A DNA stretch of 64,000 nucleotides from CAYRIH01 sp964424375 (GCA_964424375.1 CAYRIH010000001.1:1-64000); one strand, 5' to 3'; positions 54,158 through 61,165 are shown, counted from the stretch's first letter. Program-made: numbers and translations. The notes: generated by a model not told the origin, from the letters alone.

Positions 54158-54256
54158 TTACACAAACATCTCCTGCATTATACCTTTTTTCCATTGCTTG
54201 GCTTGGGTGATTTGTTGTTGTTTTGATTTTATTAAATCATCGGGCAATAATACCTC
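54158..54256 (-). pseudogene. HsdS C-terminal remnant
   Basis: The frame reads EVLLPDDLIKSKQQQITQAK then QWKKGIMQEMFV and stops at TAA 54158-54160. The K-K-G-I-M-Q-x-M-F-V ending after a coiled helix is characteristic of type I restriction specificity subunits (HsdS). Nothing upstream continues it; the open frame starts in the dispersed repeat at 54257. Shows that a type I system, or a recombining hsdS, once lay here. Confidence 0.6.
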
Positions 54257-54336
54257 AATTATACCCTAAATTAAAAACTAACTTTCAGAGCTATTTTTAT
54301 CCTGTTTATTCAACGGCTCATCCATGAGCCGTTGAA
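54257..54336. repeat. terminator-promoter repeat, copy R1
   Basis: AATTATACCCTAAATT, AACTTTCAGAGCTATTTTTA, TCCTGTTTATTCAA and hairpin CAACGGCTCA-TCCA-TGAGCCGTTG (arms TTCAA/TTGAA, 54309-54336). Read on the minus strand this is a hairpin followed by a GGGTATAAT box. Copies at 55190, 55893, with partial ones at 58451, 59181, 61741. Confidence 0.8.
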
Positions 54337-54444
54337 ACTTTTATCTTAATTTATACAAAAATCAAAAGTAAGCTGTAAAAACGCGGTCGTGTTTTTATAA
54401 CTCATCCTAGAACTGTCTTTATCTTATTTATTGTTATCTATCTA

Positions 54445-54900
54445 CTATTTACACTGAAAATTATTGGTTATATAAACAGCTACATATTGCTTCAATTCAT
54501 CGAAAGAAGCACTCTTGTTCCTTGTTTTGTCGCTGACATAATATGCAATATCTTTTAACTTGAAACCCTCACTGGGAACCACATACTCATAACCATTTAG
54601 CTCCATAAAATATGCTAAAACCATAAAAGCCAGCCTTTTGTTGCCATTACTAAAAAGATGTCTTTCAATAATTGTCGTGAATAAATAAGCAGCTTTATCG
54701 AAAATAGTTGGATAATATTCATCATTTTTAATGAAATCTAAAAATGGGGTCATATTACCCTTATCCTCCTTGCGATAATCAGGAAGAGGTTCATTATCAG
54801 AATCTACATCCAAGGTGACCTCTACCAATCTAAAAATAATGAAATGAACATCCTTCTCGGAAATATATTTAATTTCTTGAGAGTTCAGAAAGCTCGTCAT
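54445..54900 (-). CDS. Doc/Fic-type toxin
   Basis: 151 residues. ERHLFSNGNKRLAFMVLAYFMELNGY matches the Doc form of the Fic motif (HxFx-x-x-NKR). Doc proteins phosphorylate EF-Tu; Fic relatives transfer AMP. Start overlaps the end of the upstream small gene by 32 bases, the compact layout of toxin-antitoxin pairs. Confidence 0.85.
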   Translation of the reverse strand: MTSFLNSQEIKYISEKDVHFIIFRLVEVTLDVDSDNEPLPDYRKEDKGNMTPFLDFIKNDEYYPTIFDKAAYLFTTIIERHLFSNGNKRLAFMVLAYFMELNGYEYVVPSEGFKLKDIAYYVSDKTRNKSASFDELKQYVAVYITNNFQCK

Positions 54901-55066
54901 TATACCGACTATATGTTTTATCTACAAATTTACTAACAGCTCTGCTCTTTTGAGGATTATTTTTTACGGATTTCACAACATCTCTAGATACATAATGATA
55001 CGCATCAGTTTTTTTTCTGCGTGAATTAAAATTAAACAAGTTTCCTATAATCTTTCGAATGCTCAT
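54869..55066 (-). CDS. putative antitoxin of the Doc pair
   Basis: 65 residues, basic (RRKKTDAYHYVSRDVVKSVKNNPQKSRAVSKFVDKTYSRYNDEL), not similar to a known Phd by eye. Position before and overlapping the Doc gene makes the antitoxin role likely. Confidence 0.65.
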   Translation of the reverse strand: MSIRKIIGNLFNFNSRRKKTDAYHYVSRDVVKSVKNNPQKSRAVSKFVDKTYSRYNDELSELSRN

Positions 55067-55189
55067 ATCTAAATAATATCATATTTACATTAAAAAACAA
55101 TATAAACCCACACAACATTACCTATTCCCAGAGCCACTTTATCTATAAATAAGCTGTAAAACTTTATATTAAAACTTTTTTCATATTTA

Positions 55190-55274
55190 AATTATACCCT
55201 AAATCCCTGGCCACAAACGTCCTACGGGCAGGCAAAAACTAACTTTCAGAGCTATTTTTATCCTATTTCTTCAA
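55190..55274. repeat. terminator-promoter repeat, copy R2
   Basis: Same unit as R1 but split by about 28 GC-rich bases (CCCTGGCCACAAACG... GGGCAGG) after ACCCTAAAT. Its other end supplies the last seven codons and stop of the peptidase E-like gene. Lies upstream of the antitoxin gene. Confidence 0.75.
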
Positions 55275-55887
55275 CATCCAGAAACTTTATACAATCATTT
55301 TCTATCCAAACTGCTTGAGTGTCTTTTATGAAGAAAAGTGGCTCTAAATCTTTAGGCATATGTTCGACAACTTTTTTATTTTCCTCTACAAAATCAGCAT
55401 TATCACAATGTGGCATAATACCAAAATTAATAATTCCCAACCCAGCATGATTAGATATCTTTTCTATATGGTCAGCTTCCTCTTCATCATATGAAAATGG
55501 TTTTATGCTTTTAGAAACAATAATCGACCCAGCGCTTGTACCTGTGTAGATAATAGATTCTGCCTGTATTGCTTCTTTGATAACTTCATCAAAACCACCT
55601 GTTTTAAGCAACGACATTAGATAATAAACACTACCACCACACACATGTAAAATATCATTCTCTGAAATTAGTTTTTTGAGTTCATTAGAATCAATCTTGC
55701 GTAAATCAATTTCAGTGAGCTGATATCCTTGTTTCCTAAAAGCATTTCTATCCCAATCTACAAAATGCTTATCATCATGCGAATCTGCCGCATTAGTTAT
55801 AAATAGAACTCTTTTACCTACATTTGGCAAAAGAGCCTTAAGCAAAGGAAGTGTATTATTTATAGCTGATGCAAGAAAAAGTTTCAT
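55258..55887 (-). CDS. peptidase E-like (S51) protein
   Basis: 209 residues, class I glutamine-amidotransferase-like fold: ILHVCGGSVYYLMSLLK, then YTGTSAGSIIVSKS with the nucleophilic Ser (GTSAGS), and GIMPHCDNADF with the His. Related to aspartyl dipeptidase and cyanophycinase. The -10 box of repeat R3 is six bases from the ATG, so the mRNA is nearly leaderless. The 3' end is formed by repeat R2. Confidence 0.88.
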   Translation of the reverse strand: MKLFLASAINNTLPLLKALLPNVGKRVLFITNAADSHDDKHFVDWDRNAFRKQGYQLTEIDLRKIDSNELKKLISENDILHVCGGSVYYLMSLLKTGGFDEVIKEAIQAESIIYTGTSAGSIIVSKSIKPFSYDEEEADHIEKISNHAGLGIINFGIMPHCDNADFVEENKKVVEHMPKDLEPLFFIKDTQAVWIENDCIKFLDVEEIG

Positions 55888-55892
55888 AAATC

Positions 55893-55970
55893 AATTATAC
55901 CCTAAATTAAAAACTAACTTTCAGAGCTATTTTTATCCTATTTATTCAATGGCTCACATGAGCTGTTGAA
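55893..55970. repeat. terminator-promoter repeat, copy R3
   Basis: As R1, ending in TTCAATGGCTCA-CA-TGAGCTGTTGAA (55945-55970), where two G-U pairs keep the stem. Divides the divergent genes at 55887 and 55991. Confidence 0.8.
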
Positions 55971-55990
55971 GAATAAGGTATAATTTAGGT

Positions 55991-56845
55991 ATGGAGATAA
56001 AAGTAAAGGCAGTAGCAGATAAACGCATATTCTGTTTATATGCCGCTTTAAATGCTACAGTTTATGATAAAGAAAATGCCGAGGCAATGCATTCGCTTCG
56101 CTTAAAAGTACGAGATTATTTAAATAGTAGAGATTTATTATTAGGAGAGTTAAAACAACTTTTTGCCAAGTACCCAGAAGAATTTTATTATCGTTTTCGT
56201 CATTGGATATTAAGTCATGGCAATCCGCCGGAGTTTAAAGAAATTAATAATTTTTGGAAATGTAATAGTTTAAGAGATTTAGATAGATTTAAAGAATTGT
56301 TGCGAGACTTCTGGAATCAAAGCCAAATCGAGAAATTATGGCAGGAATTTAGTATTGAATATAAATCTGCAATTAAAGAAGCACAAAAAAATGGGGAGAT
56401 TGCGGTTAAACAAGTAACAGATTATTTAAATATAGAAAATTTGAATATAGAGAAGTTGATAATTATTCCGAATTTGTTAGATAGTTACAACATTGGGTTA
56501 GGACCTACAGTTAATAAAACTGCCTATGCTATTTTGGGTCCTTCACAAAATGGGTTTTCTGTGCCTCGCATCGAACATGAATTATTGCATTCGATTATTA
56601 ATCCATTAACAGAAGATTTTAATAAACAAAAAAGGTCAAAACTGCGAGAATATATTATTAGAGCAATAGTGTTGAGGCTAAATAAAGATAATCAAAGATA
56701 CTACAAAGAATCAAAACAAAAATTAATTGATAAAGAATACATTTATATTGACGATTTTTTAAATAATTTAGAGATATTTGAAAAGAGTAAACAACCATTT
56801 AACAAGTATTTTAAACACTGGTTATTGAATATCCAGCTTGATTAA
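55991..56845 (+). CDS. putative HExxH zinc peptidase
   Basis: 284 residues, mainly helical, ending in a Lys-rich part. RIEHELLHSIINPL (about residues 194-207) is an HExxH motif, here HELLH; a third zinc ligand is not identified. TATAAT sits six bases before ATG 55991 (nearly leaderless). Directly upstream of the radical SAM-peptide pair on the same strand, but a new promoter (56838-56866) begins at its stop, so a shared role such as leader cleavage is only a possibility. Confidence 0.72.
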   Translation: MEIKVKAVADKRIFCLYAALNATVYDKENAEAMHSLRLKVRDYLNSRDLLLGELKQLFAKYPEEFYYRFRHWILSHGNPPEFKEINNFWKCNSLRDLDRFKELLRDFWNQSQIEKLWQEFSIEYKSAIKEAQKNGEIAVKQVTDYLNIENLNIEKLIIIPNLLDSYNIGLGPTVNKTAYAILGPSQNGFSVPRIEHELLHSIINPLTEDFNKQKRSKLREYIIRAIVLRLNKDNQRYYKESKQKLIDKEYIYIDDFLNNLEIFEKSKQPFNKYFKHWLLNIQLD

Positions 56846-56866
56846 TTAGCTCTGGTAGCGTATAAT
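56838..56866 (+). promoter_or_regulatory. promoter of the radical SAM-peptide unit
   Basis: TTGATT (56838-56843, overlapping the stop of the upstream gene), 17-base spacer, TATAAT (56861-56866). Followed by TTAGTACC and, at 56902-56910, AAGGAGGTGA. Confidence 0.85.
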
Positions 56867-56920
56867 ATTGTTAGTACCTTAAAATCATTTAATCTCTATA
56901 GAAGGAGGTGACCTTTGAAC

Positions 56921-58207
56921 ATGGAGATAAAAACTGAGTTGATACGGGACACTATTGTCGTTCATGGTCCTGATGCTGTTTATTTGTATGCACAGTCTAC
57001 ACAACAGGTAGCCCGAGTGCGTGAATTGACCATGACTATTAAAAATAATCTAACTAATAAGGGTTTTTTTAATATGGTTCCCAGGTCAATGCGGTATCGC
57101 CCTCCAAGGAAGTGGAAAAGTTTAATGTTGCTTTTGGCTAAAGATTGTCCACTTAAATGCAGATATTGTTATGCCCATGGAGGTAGCAACAATGAGATGA
57201 TGAGTCCAGAGGTCGCCAATAGAGCAGTTGCTGTTTATCTTGCTACTCAACCAAAGAACCCTAGGGTAATTTTGTTTGGTGGTGGTGAACCAGCAATGAA
57301 CATTCCAGCCATTAAGCATATTGTTAATAAGTATGGTACGAGTATCAAGTGGCACATGACAACTTCTGGGGTGATGTCTCAATCGTTTTTGCGATGGTTG
57401 ATAGAACATGAAGTGGGAATGACTATTTCTATTGATGGACCACCAGACATTCAAAATGATTTGCGTCCCCTGCGTGGAGGTGGTGCTTCAGCACCGATTG
57501 TTGAGCAGACCATTAGAACACTGGCAATGGAGTCCAATAGGAGAGTTAGTCTAAGGGCAACCATTACTCGTAGTACACTCTGGGAGATGAGTCGGATTTT
57601 AGACTATTTCAGTGAGTTGGGAGCAAAAACAGTTCATATTGAGAGGGTTTATTCTCTTGGACGAGCGTTAAAGGATAATTCAGATAACTTAAGCCCATTA
57701 AATTTATCTGAGATGGTAGAGATGGCAACGCTTGGATTGGACTGGGCAAAGACAACTGGAAAACGTCTCAAAATAGGTGGTTTGACATATTTATTAAACC
57801 CTCGCATTTCCCATTATTGTGGGGCAATGTCAGGACAAAGTATGGTTGTTAACCATTTAGGACAACTTACGAGTTGTAGTGAAGTTGTTGATGATCAGAC
57901 AAAAGAGTGGTCACTTTTCCAATTAGGCTATATTGACAAGCATAGCCAAGTACATTTGGATGAACAAAAACTTGTTCATTCTCAGCATCGCGTGGTTACT
58001 AACATGGAAGCATGTAAATCATGCTTTGCTAGATACTTATGTAGAGGAGGTTGTGCTCATAAGGCATGGGCAGTGACAGGTGATATTTTTACACCAGATC
58101 CTCAGCACTGTCAATTCATTCGTGCAATTATTCCTATTTTGATTCAGCGCATGGTCGATCAGCATTATCCTCAGTTGAGGAAATCTAAAGAAAGGATGGT
58201 GCAATAA
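56921..58207 (+). CDS. radical SAM/SPASM peptide-modifying enzyme
   Basis: 428 residues from ATG 56921; a TTG at 56915 has better spacing to AAGGAGGTGA and would add two residues. The radical SAM motif is DCPLKCRYCYAHGG (CxxxCxxC, about residues 76-83), followed by LFGGGEPAM and ISIDGP. The C-terminal SPASM region has Cys in HYCGAM, LTSCSE, EACKSCFARYLCRGGC and PQHC, enough for two auxiliary Fe-S clusters. This is the make-up of enzymes that install thioether or carbon-carbon links in peptides. The next gene, one base after the stop, codes a Cys/Asp-rich peptide, its probable substrate. Confidence 0.92.
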   Translation: MEIKTELIRDTIVVHGPDAVYLYAQSTQQVARVRELTMTIKNNLTNKGFFNMVPRSMRYRPPRKWKSLMLLLAKDCPLKCRYCYAHGGSNNEMMSPEVANRAVAVYLATQPKNPRVILFGGGEPAMNIPAIKHIVNKYGTSIKWHMTTSGVMSQSFLRWLIEHEVGMTISIDGPPDIQNDLRPLRGGGASAPIVEQTIRTLAMESNRRVSLRATITRSTLWEMSRILDYFSELGAKTVHIERVYSLGRALKDNSDNLSPLNLSEMVEMATLGLDWAKTTGKRLKIGGLTYLLNPRISHYCGAMSGQSMVVNHLGQLTSCSEVVDDQTKEWSLFQLGYIDKHSQVHLDEQKLVHSQHRVVTNMEACKSCFARYLCRGGCAHKAWAVTGDIFTPDPQHCQFIRAIIPILIQRMVDQHYPQLRKSKERMVQ

Positions 58208-58208
58208 C

Positions 58209-58328
58209 ATGCCAAATAGTGATATCTTTGTAAGTAATGCTGAGTTGTCTGAATTGTTCGCCTTAGACAACACCTGTCCTACGCACTATGAATGTGGCGA
58301 CGACTGCACCTGCGATGATGATCCATAA
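58209..58328 (+). CDS. 39-residue Cys/Asp-rich precursor peptide (RiPP candidate)
   Basis: ATG 58209 to TAA 58326-58328, with GAAAGGA ten bases upstream. A leader-like start (MPNSDIFVSNAELSELFALD) with a helical AELSELFAL stretch precedes a core TCPTHYECGDDCTCDDDP: four Cys and five Asp in 18 residues. Radical SAM/SPASM partners of such peptides form Cys thioethers to alpha, beta or gamma carbons, including Cys-Asp links. The pair is closed by a terminator at 58364. The product type (ranthipeptide, sactipeptide or other) cannot be told; no transporter or protease is clearly attached. Confidence 0.82.
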   Translation: MPNSDIFVSNAELSELFALDNTCPTHYECGDDCTCDDDP

Positions 58329-58345
58329 ACAAGGAGTTTAAAGTG

Positions 58346-58392
58346 ACATCATTGCAATGATGTGCCCCAACTGAAATATGTTGGGGCTTTTT
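58346..58392 (+). terminator. palindrome and intrinsic terminator after the peptide gene
   Basis: ACATCATTG|CAATGATGT, a perfect 18-base palindrome (58346-58363), abuts the terminator GCCCCAAC / GTTGGGGC (58364-58387) with TTTTT. An AAGGAG at 58331 before GTG-ACA-TCA-TTG-CAA-TGA gives a five-codon frame through the palindrome, possibly chance. Confidence 0.85.
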
Positions 58393-58450
58393 GTATCATA
58401 ATTATTATTTGAATATATCTGAAATGCTTTATAAATTCGCGACCGTATAA

Positions 58451-58480
58451 TTTCAGAGCTGTTTTCACCCCACTTATTCA
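58451..58480. repeat. partial copy R4 of the dispersed repeat
   Basis: TTTCAGAGCTGTTTTCACCC, then CACTTATTCA; a diverged part of the R1 unit. Confidence 0.55.
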
Positions 58481-58482
58481 AA

Positions 58483-58502
58483 AAAGCTCCTGACGGAGCT
58501 TT
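58483..58502 (-). terminator. intrinsic terminator after the 186-residue gene
   Basis: AAAGCTCC-TGAC-GGAGCTTT, followed by TTTT on the minus strand. Confidence 0.9.
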
Positions 58503-58539
58503 AATATAGAATTTCACTGTGAATAAAAACAAAGATGTT

Positions 58540-59100
58540 TTAGTGCGATGCTATGAGCGAGATTGTTGCCTGACCTTCATCAGTAAAACGTAGGTTATCC
58601 GTAATAATGCTGTTGCCAGAAACTTTAGCAACTCGACGGATAAAATTTTCGAGTACCCCCAGCCGAGCCACTACCAAGAGCATCACTGCTTCGTCCTCCA
58701 TCTCCGAGAGACCGGAAAAGGAAAAAACAAACCTATACCCAGATATTCCACAACCAACAGCTCCGCCCCATCTCTGTTTTTCAGGGTTTCGAGATTCCCA
58801 GCTTAACAAAAGATCACTTGGATGTGCTCGATCTGTGTCCATATCCATAAGCATAGAGGTACGTTTTGCCTTCTCTACACAAAATTCAGAGTATTTACCC
58901 CCCTTACCATTCATGATTTCCCCAACTAAAGTGGGAGGAATCAAGAAAGTATTGGTTGCATGATCGAGAAGACAAAAATATCCTCCCAACTTTTTCGGCA
59001 CAGTGAGGGCGAGCACCTCCTCGATCAATTCTACGACTATCGCCAAAACTGCAGAAACCAACCTTGGGAATTGTCCCGCAACAGAAAAGTCTAAACTCAT
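58540..59100 (-). CDS. hypothetical protein, 186 residues
   Basis: Start ATG 59100 after TTGGAGGTGAATAAGA. Soluble, with a hydrophobic N-terminal helix (RLVSAVLAIVVELIEEVLAL) and a Gly-rich middle (WGGAVGCGISGYRFVFSFSG). The segment AVMLLVVARLGVLENFIRRVA could be another amphipathic helix. No family recognised. Single-gene unit with consensus promoter (59151-59179) and terminator; distinctly less AT-rich than the flanks. Confidence 0.72.
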   Translation of the reverse strand: MSLDFSVAGQFPRLVSAVLAIVVELIEEVLALTVPKKLGGYFCLLDHATNTFLIPPTLVGEIMNGKGGKYSEFCVEKAKRTSMLMDMDTDRAHPSDLLLSWESRNPEKQRWGGAVGCGISGYRFVFSFSGLSEMEDEAVMLLVVARLGVLENFIRRVAKVSGNSIITDNLRFTDEGQATISLIASH

Positions 59101-59150
59101 TCTTATTCACCTCCAAATCAAGGAGCATCAGAGCCCCTGTTGATACTTAA

Positions 59151-59179
59151 AGTATATTCTAACTACACTTTAGTGTCAA
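59151..59179 (-). promoter_or_regulatory. promoter of the 186-residue gene
   Basis: TTGACA (59174-59179), 17-base spacer, TATACT (59151-59156), then TTAAGTATCA. A dyad ACACT-AA-AGTGT overlaps the -35 and spacer. Confidence 0.87.
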
Positions 59180-59180
59180 A

Positions 59181-59220
59181 AAACTACCTTTCAGAGCTAT
59201 TTTTATCTTATTTATTCAAC
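59181..59220. repeat. partial copy R5 of the dispersed repeat
   Basis: CCTTTCAGAGCTATTTTTAT then CTTATTTATTCAAC. Runs into the candidate small RNA unit at 59221. Confidence 0.75.
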
Positions 59221-59381
59221 AAAGAATTTTTGTATAAACTACTGGATTATGAGAAAATAATTATAGCCAATCCGATGAAGGTCGCCCACCAGGGCGACAA
59301 GGCTACATGGGTAACTGTCACCTGCCAGGGTGACACTAACCACTTGGGCATGGTACCGGTACTCACCATGCCCCTTTTTTT
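59221..59381 (+). ncRNA. candidate structured small RNA, unit A
   Basis: Begins AAAGAATTTTTGTATAAACT, TGGATTATGAGAAAAT, almost identical to 61779-61816. Holds two related hairpins, GTCGCCC-ACCA-GGGCGAC (59281-59298) and GTCACC-TGCCAG-GGTGAC (59317-59334), then a terminator GGGCATGGT / ACCATGCCC (59346-59373) with seven Ts. A 50-codon frame (ATG 59275) runs through the hairpins and terminator and is less convincing than a structured RNA. Confidence 0.45.
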
Positions 59382-59425
59382 ATGTCTACCTGCCCAAGCA
59401 GGCAACGCCGTTGAGAATATAAAAT

Positions 59426-59458
59426 AAAACCATGCGGTTAAAGTTTAGGCATGGTTTT
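59426..59458 (-). terminator. intrinsic terminator after the tautomerase-like gene
   Basis: AAAACCATGC / GCATGGTTTT around a 13-base loop; Ts on the minus strand are part of the stem. Confidence 0.7.
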
Positions 59459-59470
59459 GTTCGGTGAGGT

Positions 59471-59845
59471 TCAAATTTCGAATTCGGTGAAACCGGCAGG
59501 CATGAGTCTTGTCCAAACATATGCTTTCCGGTTAGATCCATTGAAGACCAATTCGTTGGTTTTGCACATGATCTGCATGGCCTTAGCAATGTTGTCGTTC
59601 CTTTCCTGAAGATTCACTCGCCGGGACGGATAATCATTAGCGTCGATTTGGATGATTGCCGCATAGCCCCTAGTTTCATCCATTTCCCCGAATGGGCGGA
59701 ATTCCACCTCGACATCCTCAGGAACAAGGGGTCCATTTTCATCTGTACAACTTAAAGCGTCAGCCACGATTTTGGCAATAGGCGTTACGAGAGGCTTATT
59801 GAACCGCACATGGCGAGCATCGTATTTGAATATAACCTGTGGCAT
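59471..59845 (-). CDS. small protein, possibly tautomerase-like
   Basis: 124 residues from ATG 59845; a TTG codon directly before is less likely. The start MPQVIFKYD exposes Pro after Met removal, and PLVTPIAKIVADALSC... DVEVEFRPFGEMDETRGYAAIIQIDANDYPSRRVNLQERNDNIAKAM has the beta-alpha-beta outline of the tautomerase (4-OT/MIF) superfamily, where Pro-1 is the base. This assignment rests on pattern only. AAAGGAG and a consensus promoter (59882-59910) precede it. Confidence 0.6.
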   Translation of the reverse strand: MPQVIFKYDARHVRFNKPLVTPIAKIVADALSCTDENGPLVPEDVEVEFRPFGEMDETRGYAAIIQIDANDYPSRRVNLQERNDNIAKAMQIMCKTNELVFNGSNRKAYVWTRLMPAGFTEFEI

Positions 59846-59881
59846 CAATGTTCATCTCCTTTTCAAGGTTTTTGGTATTTG

Positions 59882-59910
59882 AATATACCAATTCTAATCT
59901 GATTAGTCAA
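59882..59910 (-). promoter_or_regulatory. promoter of the tautomerase-like gene
   Basis: TTGACT (59905-59910), 17-base spacer with AATCAGATTAGAATTGG, TATATT (59882-59887). The same 30 bases occur at 61682-61710, and the leaders after them are nearly the same too. Confidence 0.88.
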
Positions 59911-59963
59911 CGGCTTTCTGCTGTATAGCAGAACAGGCATATTCGCCGTTTATTTATAGTATT

Positions 59964-59996
59964 AAAAAAGCCCGTATTAAAATTGATTAACGGGCT
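59964..59996 (-). terminator. intrinsic terminator after the lipoprotein gene
   Basis: AGCCCGT ... ACGGGCT with an AT-rich upper stem (59969-59996), followed by TTTTTT on the minus strand. Confidence 0.88.
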
Positions 59997-60018
59997 AAGT
60001 GGCTCTTGGTAATAGTTG

Positions 60019-60375
60019 TCATTCTTGTTGGACGCGGTACCAAACTTCCGCAGAAATCAGATATCCCGAGTCATATATTGTTCTTACGGTAATAATGTCA
60101 TATTCCCCACTGTTTACAATTCTTTCCAATTCCGCTCTAATTTCTGGCTCTCTTAAGTCATAGCCTCCGCCCAATAGACCCCGATTACCTGTGATAAAAA
60201 TAACTCTAACTTCAGTGCCAGATCCTTCTTCCGCGAGAATTGGGTCAGAAGTTTCTTCTGCATTTGCATCAAATGCTGTAGTTTCTACTCGAGTTTGAGA
60301 CTCACATCCTGCAAAAGACAACATGCCCAAAATTGCGATAAGAATAACTGCTATTACTACGACAAGGTTTCGCAT
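60019..60375 (-). CDS. small lipoprotein
   Basis: 118 residues from ATG 60375 (MRNLVVVIAVILIAILGMLSFAGC); AAAAGGAGG stands 9-16 bases upstream. The signal peptide ends in the lipobox LSFAGC, so the Cys is lipidated and the protein tethered outside the membrane. The mature part has an acidic linker and a domain with FITGNRGLLGGGYDLREPEIRAELERI and TVRTIYDSGYLISAEVWY. Function unknown. Single-gene unit. Confidence 0.82.
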   Translation of the reverse strand: MRNLVVVIAVILIAILGMLSFAGCESQTRVETTAFDANAEETSDPILAEEGSGTEVRVIFITGNRGLLGGGYDLREPEIRAELERIVNSGEYDIITVRTIYDSGYLISAEVWYRVQQE

Positions 60376-60421
60376 GTCTACAGCCTCCTTTTCTGGGATT
60401 TGTAATGTCAAAGATACTTAT

Positions 60422-60450
60422 TTAATATCAAAAAATACGCTTCTAGTCAA
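60422..60450 (-). promoter_or_regulatory. promoter of the lipoprotein gene
   Basis: TTGACT (60445-60450), 17-base spacer, TATTAA (60422-60427), then ATAAGTATC. Near copies at 61123-61151 and 41722-41750. Confidence 0.86.
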
Positions 60451-60497
60451 GCTTTTTATTACTTATTAACTTATTAATATTTTATTTAGATAAAAAG

Positions 60498-60522
60498 AAA
60501 AGGCGAGAGTAAACTCATCGCC
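60498..60522 (-). terminator. intrinsic terminator after the transglutaminase-like gene
   Basis: GGCGATGAG / CTCTCGCC stem with one bulge (60502-60522), followed by TTTTTC on the minus strand. Confidence 0.78.
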
Positions 60523-60560
60523 AATTTTTTAGAGAATAATACTACACAAGGAAATAAAAT

Positions 60561-61055
60561 CTAACCTCTTCTAATTCCCTTTAAATACTCATTCAATGCA
60601 GCAAAGAATTCTGCATTTGTGGTTACAGTCATTTTACTCGGCTGTTCTTTTAATTCGACTATTTGTAATGGTTTTACAGCTAATTCAGTATCACTTTTCC
60701 CATCCCAATTTTTGGTTACAGGAAAACCAGCCTTTTCCAATCCCGGATCCCAAGTAGAATCTACAATGACCCACTTGCCATCTATCTGAATTTTTATGGC
60801 GAGATGCTGTCCTAAGTGGTCCTCTTTTTTGTCTATAATCACCCTCGGTATTGGCAAACTTCTCCAATCAAAATTTATCAATAAGTACTTCACCTGAATA
60901 CCGAGTTTTTTATATTCCCTCCCTAGAAAGCCGTTCTTTTCCAAACAGCAGCCTTTATTCATCTTCAATAACTTATCCGGATCCCTTTCCCTCAAACAAT
61001 AGTAAGGAATCCGCTGGGCTTTTTCAAAAAGGCTAATAATTTCTCTTATATTCAT
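60561..61055 (-). CDS. transglutaminase-like cysteine peptidase
   Basis: 164 residues from ATG 61055 after AAGGAGATAAAA. The Cys-His-Asp core is visible: NKGCCLEKNGFLGREYKKLGI (nucleophile Cys), GQHLAIKIQIDGKWVIVDSTWD (His and Asp, as in the family's H...W..vDxTwD). Could be a protease, amidase or acyl-transferase on proteins or peptides. No signal peptide, so cytosolic. Lies close to the RiPP pair but in its own unit; a role in peptide processing is speculative. Confidence 0.8.
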   Translation of the reverse strand: MNIREIISLFEKAQRIPYYCLRERDPDKLLKMNKGCCLEKNGFLGREYKKLGIQVKYLLINFDWRSLPIPRVIIDKKEDHLGQHLAIKIQIDGKWVIVDSTWDPGLEKAGFPVTKNWDGKSDTELAVKPLQIVELKEQPSKMTVTTNAEFFAALNEYLKGIRRG

Positions 61056-61122
61056 TTTTATCTCCTTTCAATGTGCCAAGCGGTTTGGATTTAGCTAAAA
61101 AGGCATTCACTTTTATAACAAT

Positions 61123-61151
61123 AAAATATCAAAAAATACGCTTCTGGTCAA
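61123..61151 (-). promoter_or_regulatory. promoter of the transglutaminase-like gene
   Basis: TTGACC (61146-61151), 17-base spacer AGAAGCGTATTTTTTGA identical to the lipoprotein promoter, TATTTT (61123-61128). Confidence 0.82.
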
Positions 61152-61165
61152 GCTTTTTACATAAT

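Noticed and set aside
59140..59427. 95-codon plus-strand frame
   Set aside because: It runs through repeat R5, two hairpins and a terminator with seven Ts, and its N-terminal part reads the opposite strand of a promoter; no ribosome binding site. Treated as a small RNA region.
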